From: Neodontobutis hainanensis
Taxonomy: Eukaryota; Chordata; Actinopteri; Gobiiformes; Odontobutidae
NCBI GenBank assembly: GCA_024349245.1
Contig: JALDNG010000020.1
Span: 1,226,001 to 1,290,000 of the forward strand
Direction of reading: 5' to 3'
DNA length: 64,000 nt
A program made the translations under genes and the position numbers. Below are positions 23,586-34,961 of this stretch, piece by piece. The notes below the pieces were generated by a model. It worked only from the letters and a program-made list of their open reading frames with translations. It was not told where the DNA came from and made no database searches. The stretch's first letter is position 1. Every line of letters starts with the position of its first letter.

Positions 23586-24179
23586 ATTAAAAGTTTAACT
23601 AAAGAAACAAAAAAGAAACACAGTAATTTATTAAACAGTACTTCCAACTCACACAGTCTCACTTCCTGGTTATTAAACACAAATATATTTAGCAGACTCA
23701 CCTGTGAGGGCTACAGCAGTTTACTCATGACTCTGAGGTCTTCATCTCGCTCTTGTCTTCAGTCCAGATTTAGAAATAAACTTGACCCTGTTCACATTAA
23801 CACCTCAATGTAACAAAGTATGTCTTTATTCACAGATTTATGTTTCTAAATATCACACAGTGTAAGCTTTACATTTGAAGCATTTATTTATGTAAAATTG
23901 ATTTGGACGCAAAACATTTACATCATTTTGATAAAATCACAACTTGTCATTATTTATTTAGGAAGGAAATGAAACATTAAATCTCAAAAGCATTATTTGA
24001 GTCACATACAGGTTAAAAAACATTACTGACTGTTTATTATTTACATTATTCACACAGACATTCATAAAGTTAGCATTTGTCTGATAAGAAACATATATAG
24101 CTCCAGTTTTGACTTAAAAACCTTCATTCCTTTTAACAAACTGTTCTTATTGCAGCCACCAGAGGGCCAAGCTGATCAG

Positions 24180-24395
24180 CTAAACTTCTCCAATCGCCTC
24201 CTGCAGCTCTTCTCTGACACCGTTCAGCTCCATGATGCATTCATTCAGCACATCGGCCACATCTTTTATCTCAGCTGTTAGCTCCTTCGGGCGTCCTTTC
24301 TTGAGTTCGTGTGAGGCCTTCATGAAGTACTTATCTATGCCTTTGAAAAGCCCCTGCACAGAGGACACGGCTCTGTCGATGGCCGAATTCTGTGT
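24180..24395 (-). CDS. Possible terminal exon of an unidentified minus-strand gene
   Basis: On the minus strand, an acceptor (ttctcttctcacag) precedes 71 open codons ending in a stop, with a charged, helical-looking composition (GLFKGIDKYFMKASHELKKG; then ELTAEIKDVADVLNE). Codon usage and the clean acceptor suggest a real exon. No upstream exon is identified within the next kilobase, where a minisatellite begins. Family not recognised; it may be a stranded remnant. Confidence 0.4.
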   Translation of the reverse strand, partial: TQNSAIDRAVSSVQGLFKGIDKYFMKASHELKKGRPKELTAEIKDVADVLNECIMELNGVREELQEAIGEV

Positions 24396-24402
24396 CTGTG
24401 AG

Positions 24403-25020
24403 AAGAGAACAGGAGGTCATGACCTTATTTAGAGGTTGTTACATGCAGGGGAGACTGGTCTGTGCCTCTCTGCTCCTGTCCTTCCTCCTCCACTATCTGC
24501 TCTCAGGTGCTGTGAGTGGGACCTGTTTTCTACATCCTGATTGGCTGCAGCAGGTGGATGGATACTCCAATCAGTGCCTGGCTCAGGATTTAAAAATGAA
24601 GAACACTGAGTTCAGACTCTCTCTTTGTTGGACTGTTTTTGTAAATGACATGTTGTGGTTGGGAGGTTGGCAGGTGAGTGTGTACCCTGTACATACTATC
24701 AACATGTAGTTACTTTCTGTTGAGGCCCACTAGGTTTATTGGTTGTTGCCACCCTTGTATGTTTGGAGTAAAGACCTTATTTAGATCAGTTAGACCAGGA
24801 CTTTTTGTTTCTTGATTTATTTCTCAGACTAGTTATTCAGGTTCTGTTTTGTTATATTTGGTTCTTTGATTTGGCACAACTGTTCAGCCTTCCTCCCTCC
24901 ACTTTGTTTGGGTGTTTTATTTTGTGTGTGTTTGGACAACAATAAAGCCAAAAACCAAACCATTTGACCTTGACTTTATTATTGTCTTTTACTAAATTGT
25001 ATTAATTAAATGAGGACATA
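24403..25020. other. Intergenic, nothing recognised
   Basis: No exon support. The open frame at 24392-24709 overlaps the acceptor region of the preceding exon and has no recognisable domain. Confidence 0.4.
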
Positions 25021-25027
25021 ACAGAAG

Positions 25028-26953
25028 TACAGAGTTCACAGACGACGGGGACACACAGAGTTCACAGACGACAGGGACACACAGAGTTCACAGACGAGGG
25101 GGACACACAGAGTTCACAGACGACGGGGACACACAGAGTTCACAGACGACGGGGACACACAGAGTTCACAGACGAAGTGGACACACAGAGTTCACAGACG
25201 AGGGGGACACACAGAGTTTACAGACGACGGGGACACACAGAGTTCACAGGCGACAGGCACACACAGAGTTCACAGACGACGGAGACACACAGAGTTCACA
25301 GACGAGGGGGACACACAGAGTTCACAGACGAGGGGGACACACAGAGTTTACAGATGACGGGGACACACAGAGTTCACAGACGACGGGGACACAGAGTTCA
25401 CAGACGAGGGGGACACACAGAGTTCAGAGACGACGGGGACACACAGAGTTCACAGACGACGGGGACACAGAGTTCACAGACGACGGGGACACACAGAGTT
25501 CACAGACGACGGGGACACACAGAGTTCACAGACGAGGGGGACACACAGAGTTCACAGACGAGGGGGACACACAGAGTTCACAGACGACGGGGACACACAG
25601 AGTTCACAGACGACGGGGACACACAGAGTTCACGAACGACGGGGACACACAGAGTTCACAGACGACGGGGACACAGAGTTCACAGACGACGGGGACACAC
25701 AGAGTTCACAGACGACGAGGACACGCAGAGTTCACAGACGAGGGGGACACAGAGTTCACAGACGACAGGGACACAGAGTTCACAGACGACGGGGACACAC
25801 AGAGTTCACAGACGACGGGGACACACAGAGTTCACAGACGACGGGGACACAGAGTTCACAGACGACGGGGACACACAGAGTTCACAGACGACAGGGACAC
25901 ACAGAGTTCACAGACGACGAGGACACGCAGAGTTCACAGACGAGGGGGACACAGAGTTCACAGACAACAGGGACACAGAGTTCACAGACGACGGGGACAC
26001 ACAGAGTTCACAGACGACGGGGACACACAGAGTTCACAGACGAGGGGGACACACAGAGTTCACAGACGAGGGGGACACACAGAGTTTACAGACGACGGGG
26101 ACACACAGAGTTCACAGACGACGGGGACACAGAGTTCACAGACGACGGGGACACACAGAGTTCACAGACGACGAGGACACGCAGAGTTCACAGACGAGGG
26201 GGACACAGAGTTCACAGACGACAGGGACACAGAGTTCACAGACGACGGGGACACACAGAGTTCACAGATGACGAGTAGACACAGAGTTCACAGACGACAG
26301 GGACACGCAGAGTTCACAGATGAGGGGGACACGCAGAGTTCACAGACGACGGGGACACACAGAGTTCACAGACGACGAGTAGACACAGAGTTCACAGACG
26401 ACGGGGACACGCAGAGTTCACAGATGACGAGTAGACACAGAGTTCACAGACGACAGGGACACGCAGAGTTCACAGACGAGGGGGACACAGAGTTCACAGA
26501 CGACAGGGACACAGAGTTCACAGACAATGGGGATACACAGAGTTCACAGACGACGAGGACACGCAGAGTTCACAGACGAGGGGGACACAGAGTTCACAGA
26601 CGACAGGGACACAGAGTTCACAGACGACGAGGACACGCAGAGTTCACAGACGAGGGGGACACAGAGTTCACAGACGACAGGGACACGCAGAGTTCACAGA
26701 CGAGGGGGACACAGAGTTCACAGACGATGGGGATACACAGAGTTCACAGACGACGAGGACACGCAGAGTTCACAGACGAGGGGGACACAGAGTTCACAGA
26801 CGACAGGGACACAGAGTTCACAGACGACGAGGACACGCAGAGTTCACAGACGAGGGGGACACAGAGTTCACAGACGACAGGGACACAGAGATCACAGACG
26901 AGGGGGACACACAGAGTTCACAGACAACAGGGACTCACAGAGTTTACAGAGTG
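25028..26953 (+). repeat. Minisatellite of 24- and 26-bp units, about 1.9 kb
   Basis: The unit is ggggacac(ac)agagttcacagacgac, alternating between 24- and 26-bp versions, with frequent variants at 'gacgac/gacgag'. Longer patterns (runs of several units) recur at 25670-25990 and 26090-26250, showing higher-order duplication. The 364-aa and 255-aa open frames across it arise because the unit lacks stops; I do not treat them as proteins. Confidence 0.95.
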
Positions 26954-26984
26954 TACACAATTTGTCGTAGAGCGGATGTGTGTT

Positions 26985-27748
26985 GACGTCAGGACTATAT
27001 CCTGTCCAGAACCTGTCCTGGGCCTCAGTCTGTGAAGAGGACTTTGACCTGCAGGATGCAGAGGTGGTCTTCAGGGAGCTGGGACTGTGGAGGTCAGACA
27101 TTATGGAGTGTGGAGACGAGTGGCTGATGAGTATGATCCCTGGGACCAGGCGACTATAGAAGCTGTGTGTCGACAACTGGACTGTGGTTCAGCTGTTTCT
27201 GAAGAAACAAGAGAGGATTTTGTGTGGTCTGTGTCTCCTGAGTGTGTGAAGTCCACTCATGCTTTAAGGGAATGTGTAGAAATGGGAGTGAACGTTCAAA
27301 ACAAATTTGGCTTGAAAGTGCTCAGGTGAAAGTCTGCTCAGAGAGATTATGGTGGATTACTTAAAGTCATGCGTTACATTTGTGATCACTCTTTAAAACA
27401 TCTTCCTATACGTTCAGATTTACTGACTCAGCCGAACATCTCCCTGTCTGTCTCCTCTGATGGGGTCTCCGAGGCCCAGCTGCAGGGGCTCCGTGTGCTG
27501 CTGGGCTCAGACTTCAGCGTCAGATGCTCTATTGAACCCCAGTACCCAGGAGGCTTCTTCCAGCTCCTCTCTCCCACTGTGGACCCAGCTCAGAACCACA
27601 CGCTGCCAGCTGTCAATCACTCCGCCCACTTCCTGTTCTCTGCTGCAGGCCCCGCCCACAAAGGGGTCTACACCTGTGTTTATCATCTCCATGTTTTCTC
27701 CCATAACTTCTCCTCTTGGAGCCAGACCCTCCATCTCGCTCTCGGAGG
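26985..27748 (+). pseudogene. SRCR plus Ig-like domain fragment
   Basis: 26995-27085 encodes the start of a scavenger receptor cysteine-rich domain (SWASVCEEDFDLQDAEVV), where the expected VCREL cysteine reads Phe. From 27087 a second frame carries another SRCR-like part (ATIEAVCRQLDCG; SPECVKSTHALRECVE) ending in a stop at 27327. After an acceptor (ttcag, about 27418) an Ig-like exon has paired cysteines (FSVRCSI ... VYTCVYH) and a gtaag donor at about 27749. Such SRCR/Ig mixtures occur in fish CD163/DMBT1-like receptors. The first exon looks fused and deleted, so a broken copy is likely; the Ig exon itself is intact. Confidence 0.65.
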
Positions 27749-28865
27749 TAAGTTTAGTTTTTATGACATGAACAGGATTTACATAATTTATGTTTTTCAG
27801 GTGCTGTTTCTGGAAAGGGCTTTAAACTGTAAATATCATTAGTATTTTAGCTCCAGATGAGAAATCTCAAAAGAGTTTAATGACAATGTTTGCCAAGGCT
27901 GGTTGAGTTCCAGCCTCTAAGGAGGGCAGGGACGTGGAATGTTGGATGGGTTTGGGTTGAGCTTGTGGGCTGGAACTGAAAATGCTAGACAGTAAGAAGA
28001 ATAACTGTTACTTCCAGCAGGGAGCCTGTGGATTTCAATTGGCTGTTGGGCTTTAAACAGTGCCCAATATATAGAGGTTTTTAACAACACAATAATGCAG
28101 ACATATCCATTTACAAGTGTAAATATGGCGGCACACTCACTTGTGGACTGTTTAGGAGGTTCCATGAGAGAGGCTTGCATGGAACCCCTAAAAAGGTCCT
28201 CGAGTAAGGGTGCCGCCATACGCCAATATACAGAGGTATACAACGATATACGTCCGTCCACCAGAGGGCAGGCTCCAAAAGCGGAAATATAAGGAGAAAC
28301 CCAATGGTGACTTTACAAGTGTAAAAATTATGTTTACAGCCTGGGGTGTTAGATTAATACGTCCGTTTATGCTATCTGAAAACTATTGTTTTACTATGGA
28401 GTAAAAGCGGAAAGGCCCAGATGTAACTGTCATTTTATTGCCCTTTCATAACAACAATATTGGTGAATAGAGGCCGAATGGGCATTGGTTTAATTAAACA
28501 GACCAGTGACACTAGTGTACTGAGTGAAAAAGTTAAAGCCCCGTTTGAAGGAAAAGCACTCATTTATTTGGAAGGATGTGAGGCAGGGAGCCCTATGACA
28601 GGAGGAAGACCTCACATCTTACATTTGTGCACTCATGTATATCATTTATTAAAACCACAATGTCCGGTTTAATAAAGACTAAACCATGTTGTGCTAATTT
28701 ACAGTTAAACGTATTAACTCTATTACTCTGTAATGAGAGAATAGCAAAGTTAGGTCTTGTATTATTAAACTTTCTATTATGTTGTGTACTGTCTTTAGTT
28801 CCCATGTTGCTTCACTTGACAAATACAAAAATAGTAAAATTGTTCTTGTTATAAAAAATTTAAAT
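27749..28865. other. Intergenic
   Basis: No gene seen. A CTCF-like motif lies at 28258-28271. 28500-28590 is paralogous to the 3' flank of IFI44-like copies 1 and 3. Confidence 0.5.
28258..28271 (+). promoter_or_regulatory. CTCF-like motif
   Basis: CCACCAGAGGGCAG, same word as at 495 and 16176 but with different flanks (cgtccgt before, gctcc after). Confidence 0.4.
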
Positions 28866-28879
28866 TTCCTGTGGTTCAT

Positions 28880-29190
28880 AATTACTGGTTGCTCCTAGTC
28901 CTCTGCAGGTCATGTCAGTCCTGTTCATGTCATGTTCTTCAGGCTAATCCAAACATGAACATATACCTTACTTGCCACAGACTAATCCTGGTAACTTGTC
29001 ATGGGGAGTGTGTGAACAATACGCCTCCTACAGCCTTTACTGCAAGAAATAAAACCTCATGTATTGTTTACTTTTCCATTCAAACTCCATCTTGTACCAA
29101 TGTTACATGTTTGTGCTTTGCTTCATTTTTGCAAGAATTAAACCTGATCATTTATGTAAAGTTTTACTTGGTCTCCATCGTCTTACTGGT
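28880..29190 (+). pseudogene. Remnant of unknown-family 3'-UTR next to IFI44-like copy 2
   Basis: 29060-29185 is clearly paralogous to gene A's downstream sequence at 14635-14745 (shared gcaagaattaaacctga and 'ggtctccatc/ctgtctccatc' blocks). 28885-28905 matches 14583-14603 (attactg.ttgctcctag). No coding exon is left. It implies that an unknown-family gene once lay tail-to-tail with IFI44-like copy 2. Confidence 0.55.
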
Positions 29191-29359
29191 TAATCTGAAT
29201 AAATGATTCTTAATACAGTTTTTTTAATAATACGTTCTGCAAGTTTTAATTTGAAATGAGCATGATGTGTCCCTTTAAACAAACCTAAGGTAACTCTAGA
29301 TAAAACTACATTTAAAAAGTTATTAGTTTTGACATTAAAAAGGTTTCTATTTGGAATCT

Positions 29360-31297
29360 TTATATATAATATAAGTTATCAAGGAAGTCATTGGCGTAGT
29401 CCAGCATGTGTTTGAGGGACGTCAGGATCAGAGTGTCCATGTCGGCGTCTTTATCCAGGTTTCCGCTGCAGTAGTTCTTCACAGGAAAAATGCAGTTCAT
29501 GGGGATCCTCACTGTCGAGGTAAATTCATTCATCTGCACAAAACAATTATCGCAGCAAAAGTTAGAGAGCACAGTGGCTCAGTGATAGAGCGGTCGTCCT
29601 AAATCCGGAAGGTGTGCGGATTGATTCTTGATGTAAAGCACTTTAGGAGCCCAAGAGGGGTACAAACATGTGCTATATAAATGCACAACATTTACCAAAA
29701 TATGACAAAGCAAAATAAATATAAAATAAGGTTATTAAAATACAGTATCAAGCTTCCATAAAGACCATAAATCTTTTATCTTTATCTCACCTTCTTCTTT
29801 AGAAATTTGCTCCTGAAGACATTCTTCACATCGTTTTCGATTTCATCACAGAGGAGATCGATGTGTGTGGCAATGGCCACCTGAGGAATCCCTGAAAATA
29901 ACACACAGTGGATCTCTGTTTACATGTGTGCATAAAACATTAACCCCAGTGTTTTGTTTGAGAACACAGCTCTTACCAAGATCTCGAGCTGCTTCTCTGA
30001 TTTCCTTCATCTTCTGAATCACAGAGGGGTTTATTTCTGGGGAGTTGGCATTAAGGACACAAACTAAAAGATGCACTTTGTCACCTGCAGAGGGACTCGG
30101 ATTGTACTGGGTGTTTTCTTCTGACAGAGTAGAGACAGGGTTGAACTGCAACATGAAAGAAATCAGTCACCAACAATATAATGTACAACAGAGAAATCTA
30201 TAATCAGATGTTCAGAAATACAAACTGGAGTTTTAAAGTAGACATGAACAGTGTGTGTTTAATACACTACATTAGACAGTGGCTTATTTTAATGCTGTGT
30301 CACTTAATCCAAGCTCAAGGCTAAAATATATACATGATCAGTTATACCGTGTAGCCGTCCCTCACGTGTCCCTTCATGGCCAGTTTGATGTCTTCAAGCC
30401 GAACTCCATTGTTTTGGCCTGCCTCCAGTCCCATGATGTCGTTGAACACAAAAGGGTAGAACTCGTCTGACTTTCCTGTCTTTATTTTATGAGTTTTGTA
30501 CTGCAGCAAAGTGAACACAGAGAGAAACATTACTATTACTACGAGGTTTAAATAAAGTTTTTACAGTAAAATGACTCTGATCACTGCTCTTACCTTGAGA
30601 GTGAAACTCTTGGCATCTTCTGTGGAGGTGTTGACTTGAGCAGGAATGGCCGATCTGCCGAGGAGCACAGTGCTCACAGAGTTAATGAAGCTGGACTTGC
30701 CTGCTCCGACAGGTCCATACAGCAGGATACGCACATGGCCCACTTCATCTGTTGAAGGTCTGAACTCTTTCACTAAACGGAGAAGGTTGTCCCTCCCTCT
30801 GTTTGAAAAACATAGTCAATGAAAGATTAAATGGTTTGTTAAGAAAACGTGATTGTTTTGATGGAAAGAGTAACTCACCCCCAGTCGACCTTCCTCCAGG
30901 GTTCATCAAAAACTGAACAGAAACAACAGTGGAAACAACAGTCAGAGAAACCAAGGAGTTATTCTTACATAATAAATGAAAAGTGATTGAATCAAAGTAA
31001 AAATAAGAGTTTCTTACGTGGAGCTGCAAACACAAAATATTAAAGAAGTGTGTTAGACCAACAGGATAAAAAACAACATTAACTCATGTGGCTAACCTTG
31101 TTTGAGTTGAATTTACTCACCTGGAGGCTCAGCTGGACGCTCAGCTGGAGGGAGACACAAGAGTTAATATTAAAAGATTAAAAACATTTACAAATATCTG
31201 CAAAACTTTTAAACTCAAAACTAAATAATGTCAAAGCAGCAACATTGTTACAACACACTACGTTAAGACTCTTACGTTTGCTGGATCCACCTCCCAT
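29360..31297 (-). CDS. ifi44-like: IFI44-like GTPase, copy 2
   Basis: Nine minus-strand coding exons: 31276-31297, 31121-31144, 31018-31023, 30879-30912, 30594-30798, 30348-30500, 29977-30145, 29791-29891 and 29360-29533. They give a continuous 295-aa frame. It has the same GTP-binding signatures as copy 1 (GPVGAGKSS, DIMG, THID). The N-terminus MGGGSSK fits N-myristoylation. Exon 2 is 24 nt rather than 12 nt because CTGAGC(C/G)(T)CCAG is doubled, adding four residues to the Pro/Glu linker. The C-terminus runs on by three residues (YYI) because the stop used in copy 1 is lost. Intact and probably expressed. Confidence 0.9.
29568..29695 (+). repeat. tRNA-derived SINE in last intron of IFI44-like copy 2
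   Basis: Same insertion as 1374-1505 at the orthologous intron position (cagtggctcagtgatagagc, ending near 'tgctatataaa'). Absent in copy 3. Confidence 0.7.
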
Positions 31298-31484
31298 GAT
31301 TAAATGTTCAACAAGATCTGAAGAAAAAGAAATTGTGCAACACTGAGTTTGTAAAAGTCTGTGTACACAAAAGGCCGCTTGTTTTTCTAAATCTGTCAAA
31401 ACTTTCATTTGTTTTATAGTGATTCACAAACTACAGAAGTAAAATGCATTCAGCTTTAAAAAACCTGAGACTAAGAGAAAACAC

Positions 31485-31770
31485 ATGTTTGCGGCTCAGT
31501 GGTAGAGAAGTTGTCCTACAACCAGAAGGTTGGCAGTTTGAGTCCCGCTTCCCCCACAGTTCATACTATGGTTTTGTCATTGCAAGACACTTAACCCTCC
31601 TTGTCTCCAGTGGCACTGGTGTGTGAATGGCTGCGTCTCAGTCTGCCCCAGGGCAGCTGTAGCTACAGATGTAGCTTACTACCACCAGTGTGTGACTGTG
31701 GAGTGAATGAATAATGGATATGTAAAGCATCTTTGCATCCTCGGAAAAGCATAAAATTGATGTAATAATA
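31485..31770 (+). repeat. tRNA-derived SINE in first intron of IFI44-like copy 2
   Basis: A box gcggctcagtggtagag, B box region ggcagtttgagtcccgc, then a tRNA-unrelated body (tgtgtgaatggctgcgtctc) and a 3' end near 'gtaaagcatctttgcatcct'. Confidence 0.7.
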
Positions 31771-31915
31771 TGTAAATATAATCTTGCTTATGTCTGTGAC
31801 TCTTAGACTAATCTCAGCCTGCATCATGTTAAATAATGCTCTGATGAATTCATTAAAACCATAAATATCCTCCTACATTCAGAGTGCTTCTGGTGTGAGT
31901 CAGATGGATTAAGAC

Positions 31916-32059
31916 CTACCTGCAACTGCTCTTCTTCTGCGAGGAGACGTCTGATCGAAGGGAAGCAGGTGCAGGGCTTTATAAAACAAACTCTTTTCTA
32001 AAACTATTGTTTCTGAAACCACAGGAAATAATAACTTGGGTAGAACACTTTCTGTTTCG
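31916..32059 (-). promoter_or_regulatory. ISRE/TATA promoter and non-coding exon 1 of IFI44-like copy 2
   Basis: Minus strand: ISRE CGAAACAGAAAGT (32047-32059), TATA (about 31977-31987, gttttataaag), and a short non-coding exon with a gtaggt donor near 31916-31921. Same architecture as copies 1 and 3. Confidence 0.7.
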
Positions 32060-32206
32060 TTCTGAGTGGGCTGTGACTGATCACATCTGAACTCCAGGAA
32101 ATAATGGTAGAGTGGGGTGTGGCTAAAACAAACAGAAGAAAAAACTGAATTTATATATTTCAGTGTGTTCATTCAGTCTCAGTCAGCCTTGTGCTTGGAT
32201 TAAGTG

Positions 32207-34412
32207 ACAAGGCAAGGCAAGACAAGGCAATTTTATTTATAAAGCACAATTCATACACTGGGTAACTCAAAGTGCTTAACAGGAATAAAAGGCAATTTAC
32301 AAGATTAAAAAAAAAATAAAATAAATTAAAACATTTTAAAAGAAGAGTGCAGATAAAAAACACAAGTTGTAGTGAAGGCGAAGCTAAAGAGGAAGGTTTT
32401 TAACCTCCCCTTGGACATTCTTAAAGTTTACGCTTGTTTAACTTCATCTGGGAGGTTGTTCCTGTATTTTGCTGCTGAAACTTAGACGCTGCTTCACCCT
32501 GATCTAACTCTGGGCACGAGCAGAAGGCCTGTCCCAGATGTTCTCAGAGTCCGAGGAGGCTCATAAGCAACTAGCATGCCAGAAATATATTCTGGTGCTA
32601 AACCAATACAAGACTTGTAAACCAGCAGTGCTGTTTTACAAGTCTTGTAAAACAAAGTCAAAGTCTATTCTTTATGCAACAGGAAGCCAGTGCAGAGATC
32701 TAAAAACTGCCGTGCTGTGGTTGTACTTCCTGGTGTTGGTTAGAACCCGAGCAGCAGCGTTCTGAATAAGCTGCAGCTGTCTTAACCCTCGTTTTGAGAG
32801 ACCAGTGAGCAGCCGTTACAGTAATCTAACCTGCTGGAGGTAAAAGCATGAATAAGTTTCTCTAAGTCTGGTTGAGACATTATCCCTTTGACTCTGGAAA
32901 TGTTTTTAAGGTGATAAAATGCAGATGATGTAATTGACTTAATGTGATGTGGAAATTTAAGTCTGAGTCCATGATGAGCCCTGTTTTTTAGATTTTAGAG
33001 AAAGAGACTCGAGGTGACTGCTGACACTTTCTCTTTGTTTCTGTTCCAAAGATGATTAGTTCAGTCTTGTTTCTGTTCAGTTGGAGAAAATTATTCTGCA
33101 TCCACACATAAATCTGTTCAATGCAGTGACAGTGAATGGATTGGTTCATTTATATATATATATATATATAACTGTTAAAGTAAAAAAAAAAATCTGTTTG
33201 TTTACAGTTATGTGAAATATGTGTTTGTATTAACTTATTTCTGTACCCAATGTGTGACAAAAGAATGAGACTCAGACTGACTCAAGTCAAGAGATGAACG
33301 AATCCTTCTGTTACTGCGTTCAGACTACGGGGACTAGAATGAACGACTCAGAGACTCGGGAGATGAACGACTCCTTTCTGTATCCGGTCACTTGGTGAAC
33401 GAACGAACGACTCGGGAGATGAACGACTCAAAGACTCGGGAGATGAACGACTCCTTTCTGTTTCCGGACAGACGGCTGTATTAGCTACAGCTACATGAGG
33501 CTGTCATGGCCCAGACCAGACATATTGACGGAACTAACGGCTCAAAGACACGAGAGGTGAACTAAACTTTCCAGGGAACAGACGTGATTAGCTAAATATG
33601 AAATGACATAAAAAAACGATTTGGATTAAGAGGTGAGTTGAACTCTGCCTGAAGCGAGCTGCAATGCATTTATAATTTATTTTTCAAAGTTTGGCCATGG
33701 CTGCATTAGCTTATAGTTATTATGGTTTTCATTCCAAAAGTACTAAATGTGTAGAAAAATTTAACATGTAATATTTTAATTAGATTTTGCTGAAATGAAC
33801 GAAATGAACGAAATGACTTGAAAAAAGATTCGTTCATTTTGCTGAACGAGACTTGAAGAACTGAGTCAGTAAAATGATGCGAACTTTACCATCACTAGAG
33901 CAGTTCCAGAGATACCTATCCATTCCTCTAATCTTTGTGACAGGATTTCATGGTCCACTGTATCAAACGCAGCACTCAAGTCCAACAGAACTAAGACAGA
34001 GACCCACGTTTGATAAAAGCAGTCTCAGTCTGTGATGGGGCCTTAATCCTGACTGAAAACGAACAAAGCAGTTGTTGTGATATACAACTTTTTTGATGAC
34101 TTTGCCTAAAAATAGCAGGTTTGATAGGGACCGATAGTTGTTTAGCACCGTAGCATCAAGACTGCTCTTCTTTAGGAGAGGCTTGATGACAGAAAAAAAG
34201 CTGCCCTGGAGATGATTATTCTGTCACTTCTTTTAAAAAGCAGCTGAAGACACTTTTATTTAAACAAGCTTTTAGTTGACTGGGCTTTTTATGTTTTTAA
34301 TATTTTGTGGTTTTCATTTTTATTCTCAAAGTTTTATTGTTCTTTTATTGCACTTTGTAAAACACTTTTTATATCTGTGAAAGGTGCTATATAAATAAAA
34401 TTTACTTACAGC
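32207..34412. repeat. Composite LINE-derived repeat with an internal insertion
   Basis: It begins with a ggcaaggcaattttattta block (the reverse complement of the LINE 3' end at 37390-37465). It continues through a long interspersed repeat (e.g. agccagtgcagagatct at 32684; gtcaacagaac-type text to 34190) and ends at 34225-34412 with a plus-strand LINE 3' end (gctatataaataaaattta). At about 33145-33895 the repeat is interrupted by a (TA)n stretch and a block with several tandem 'gaacgactcgggagatgaac' units. That block's right edge (cgaactttaccatcact) looks like a hAT end, but I could not match a left end. Confidence 0.55.
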
Positions 34413-34960
34413 AGTTTTTAAGACCCTTTTTTATCAATTGTTCTGTCATTAATGTGTGTAAAATGTGTTTAACCCAACCAAGTGTCTTCTGATGGTTGTA
34501 GTGTTGTTGTATGCCCTTTGGACTGAAACCTGTTTAATGCCTTGAACCTTGTCATTGAAAAAAACAATGCAAACTCATTGCATTTAGTGGTGGAAACTAA
34601 TTCTGGAAAAAATGGAGCTGGGGGATTTGTTAATCTGTTCACTGGAAAAAAAGGACACGAGTTGTTTCTGCTGTTGATGGTGAGTTGTTTATAACATTTA
34701 GACTGTCCCTACAATAGAAGAAATACTATAAAAAGAAATCGATAACACTTTAGAGTAGGGGGCACATTTTATTATGAATTTATGCGTAAATTCATGCAAA
34801 AATCTATGAATTCATACGTGACTCAGCTTAAGGTTATGGTTTATTTTGTTAGAAAGAAAATATGAAGAAAACATGATCATTCCTGGTGATTCATTAACAT
34901 TTATTACATGTACTAACTCATGAGTCCTGCGTGAATTAATGCATGAATTTATGATAAAAT
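34413..34960. other. Intergenic, nothing recognised
   Basis: AT-rich; no exon, RNA gene or defined repeat end. Confidence 0.4.
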
Positions 34961-34961
34961 G

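Noticed and set aside
25028..26953. CRISPR-like array
   Set aside because: No unique spacers between repeats and the host is a vertebrate; it is a simple minisatellite.
25177..27035. Long open frames (364 and 255 aa) of TQSSQ/HRVHRR-type repeats
   Set aside because: They follow from a stop-free minisatellite with 24/26-bp units; the frame drifts between units and there is no start context, domain or acceptor.
33145..33895. Complete hAT element with 'gaacgactcgggagatgaac' repeats
   Set aside because: The right edge looks hAT-like but no matching left end or target duplication could be found, so the boundaries are left open.
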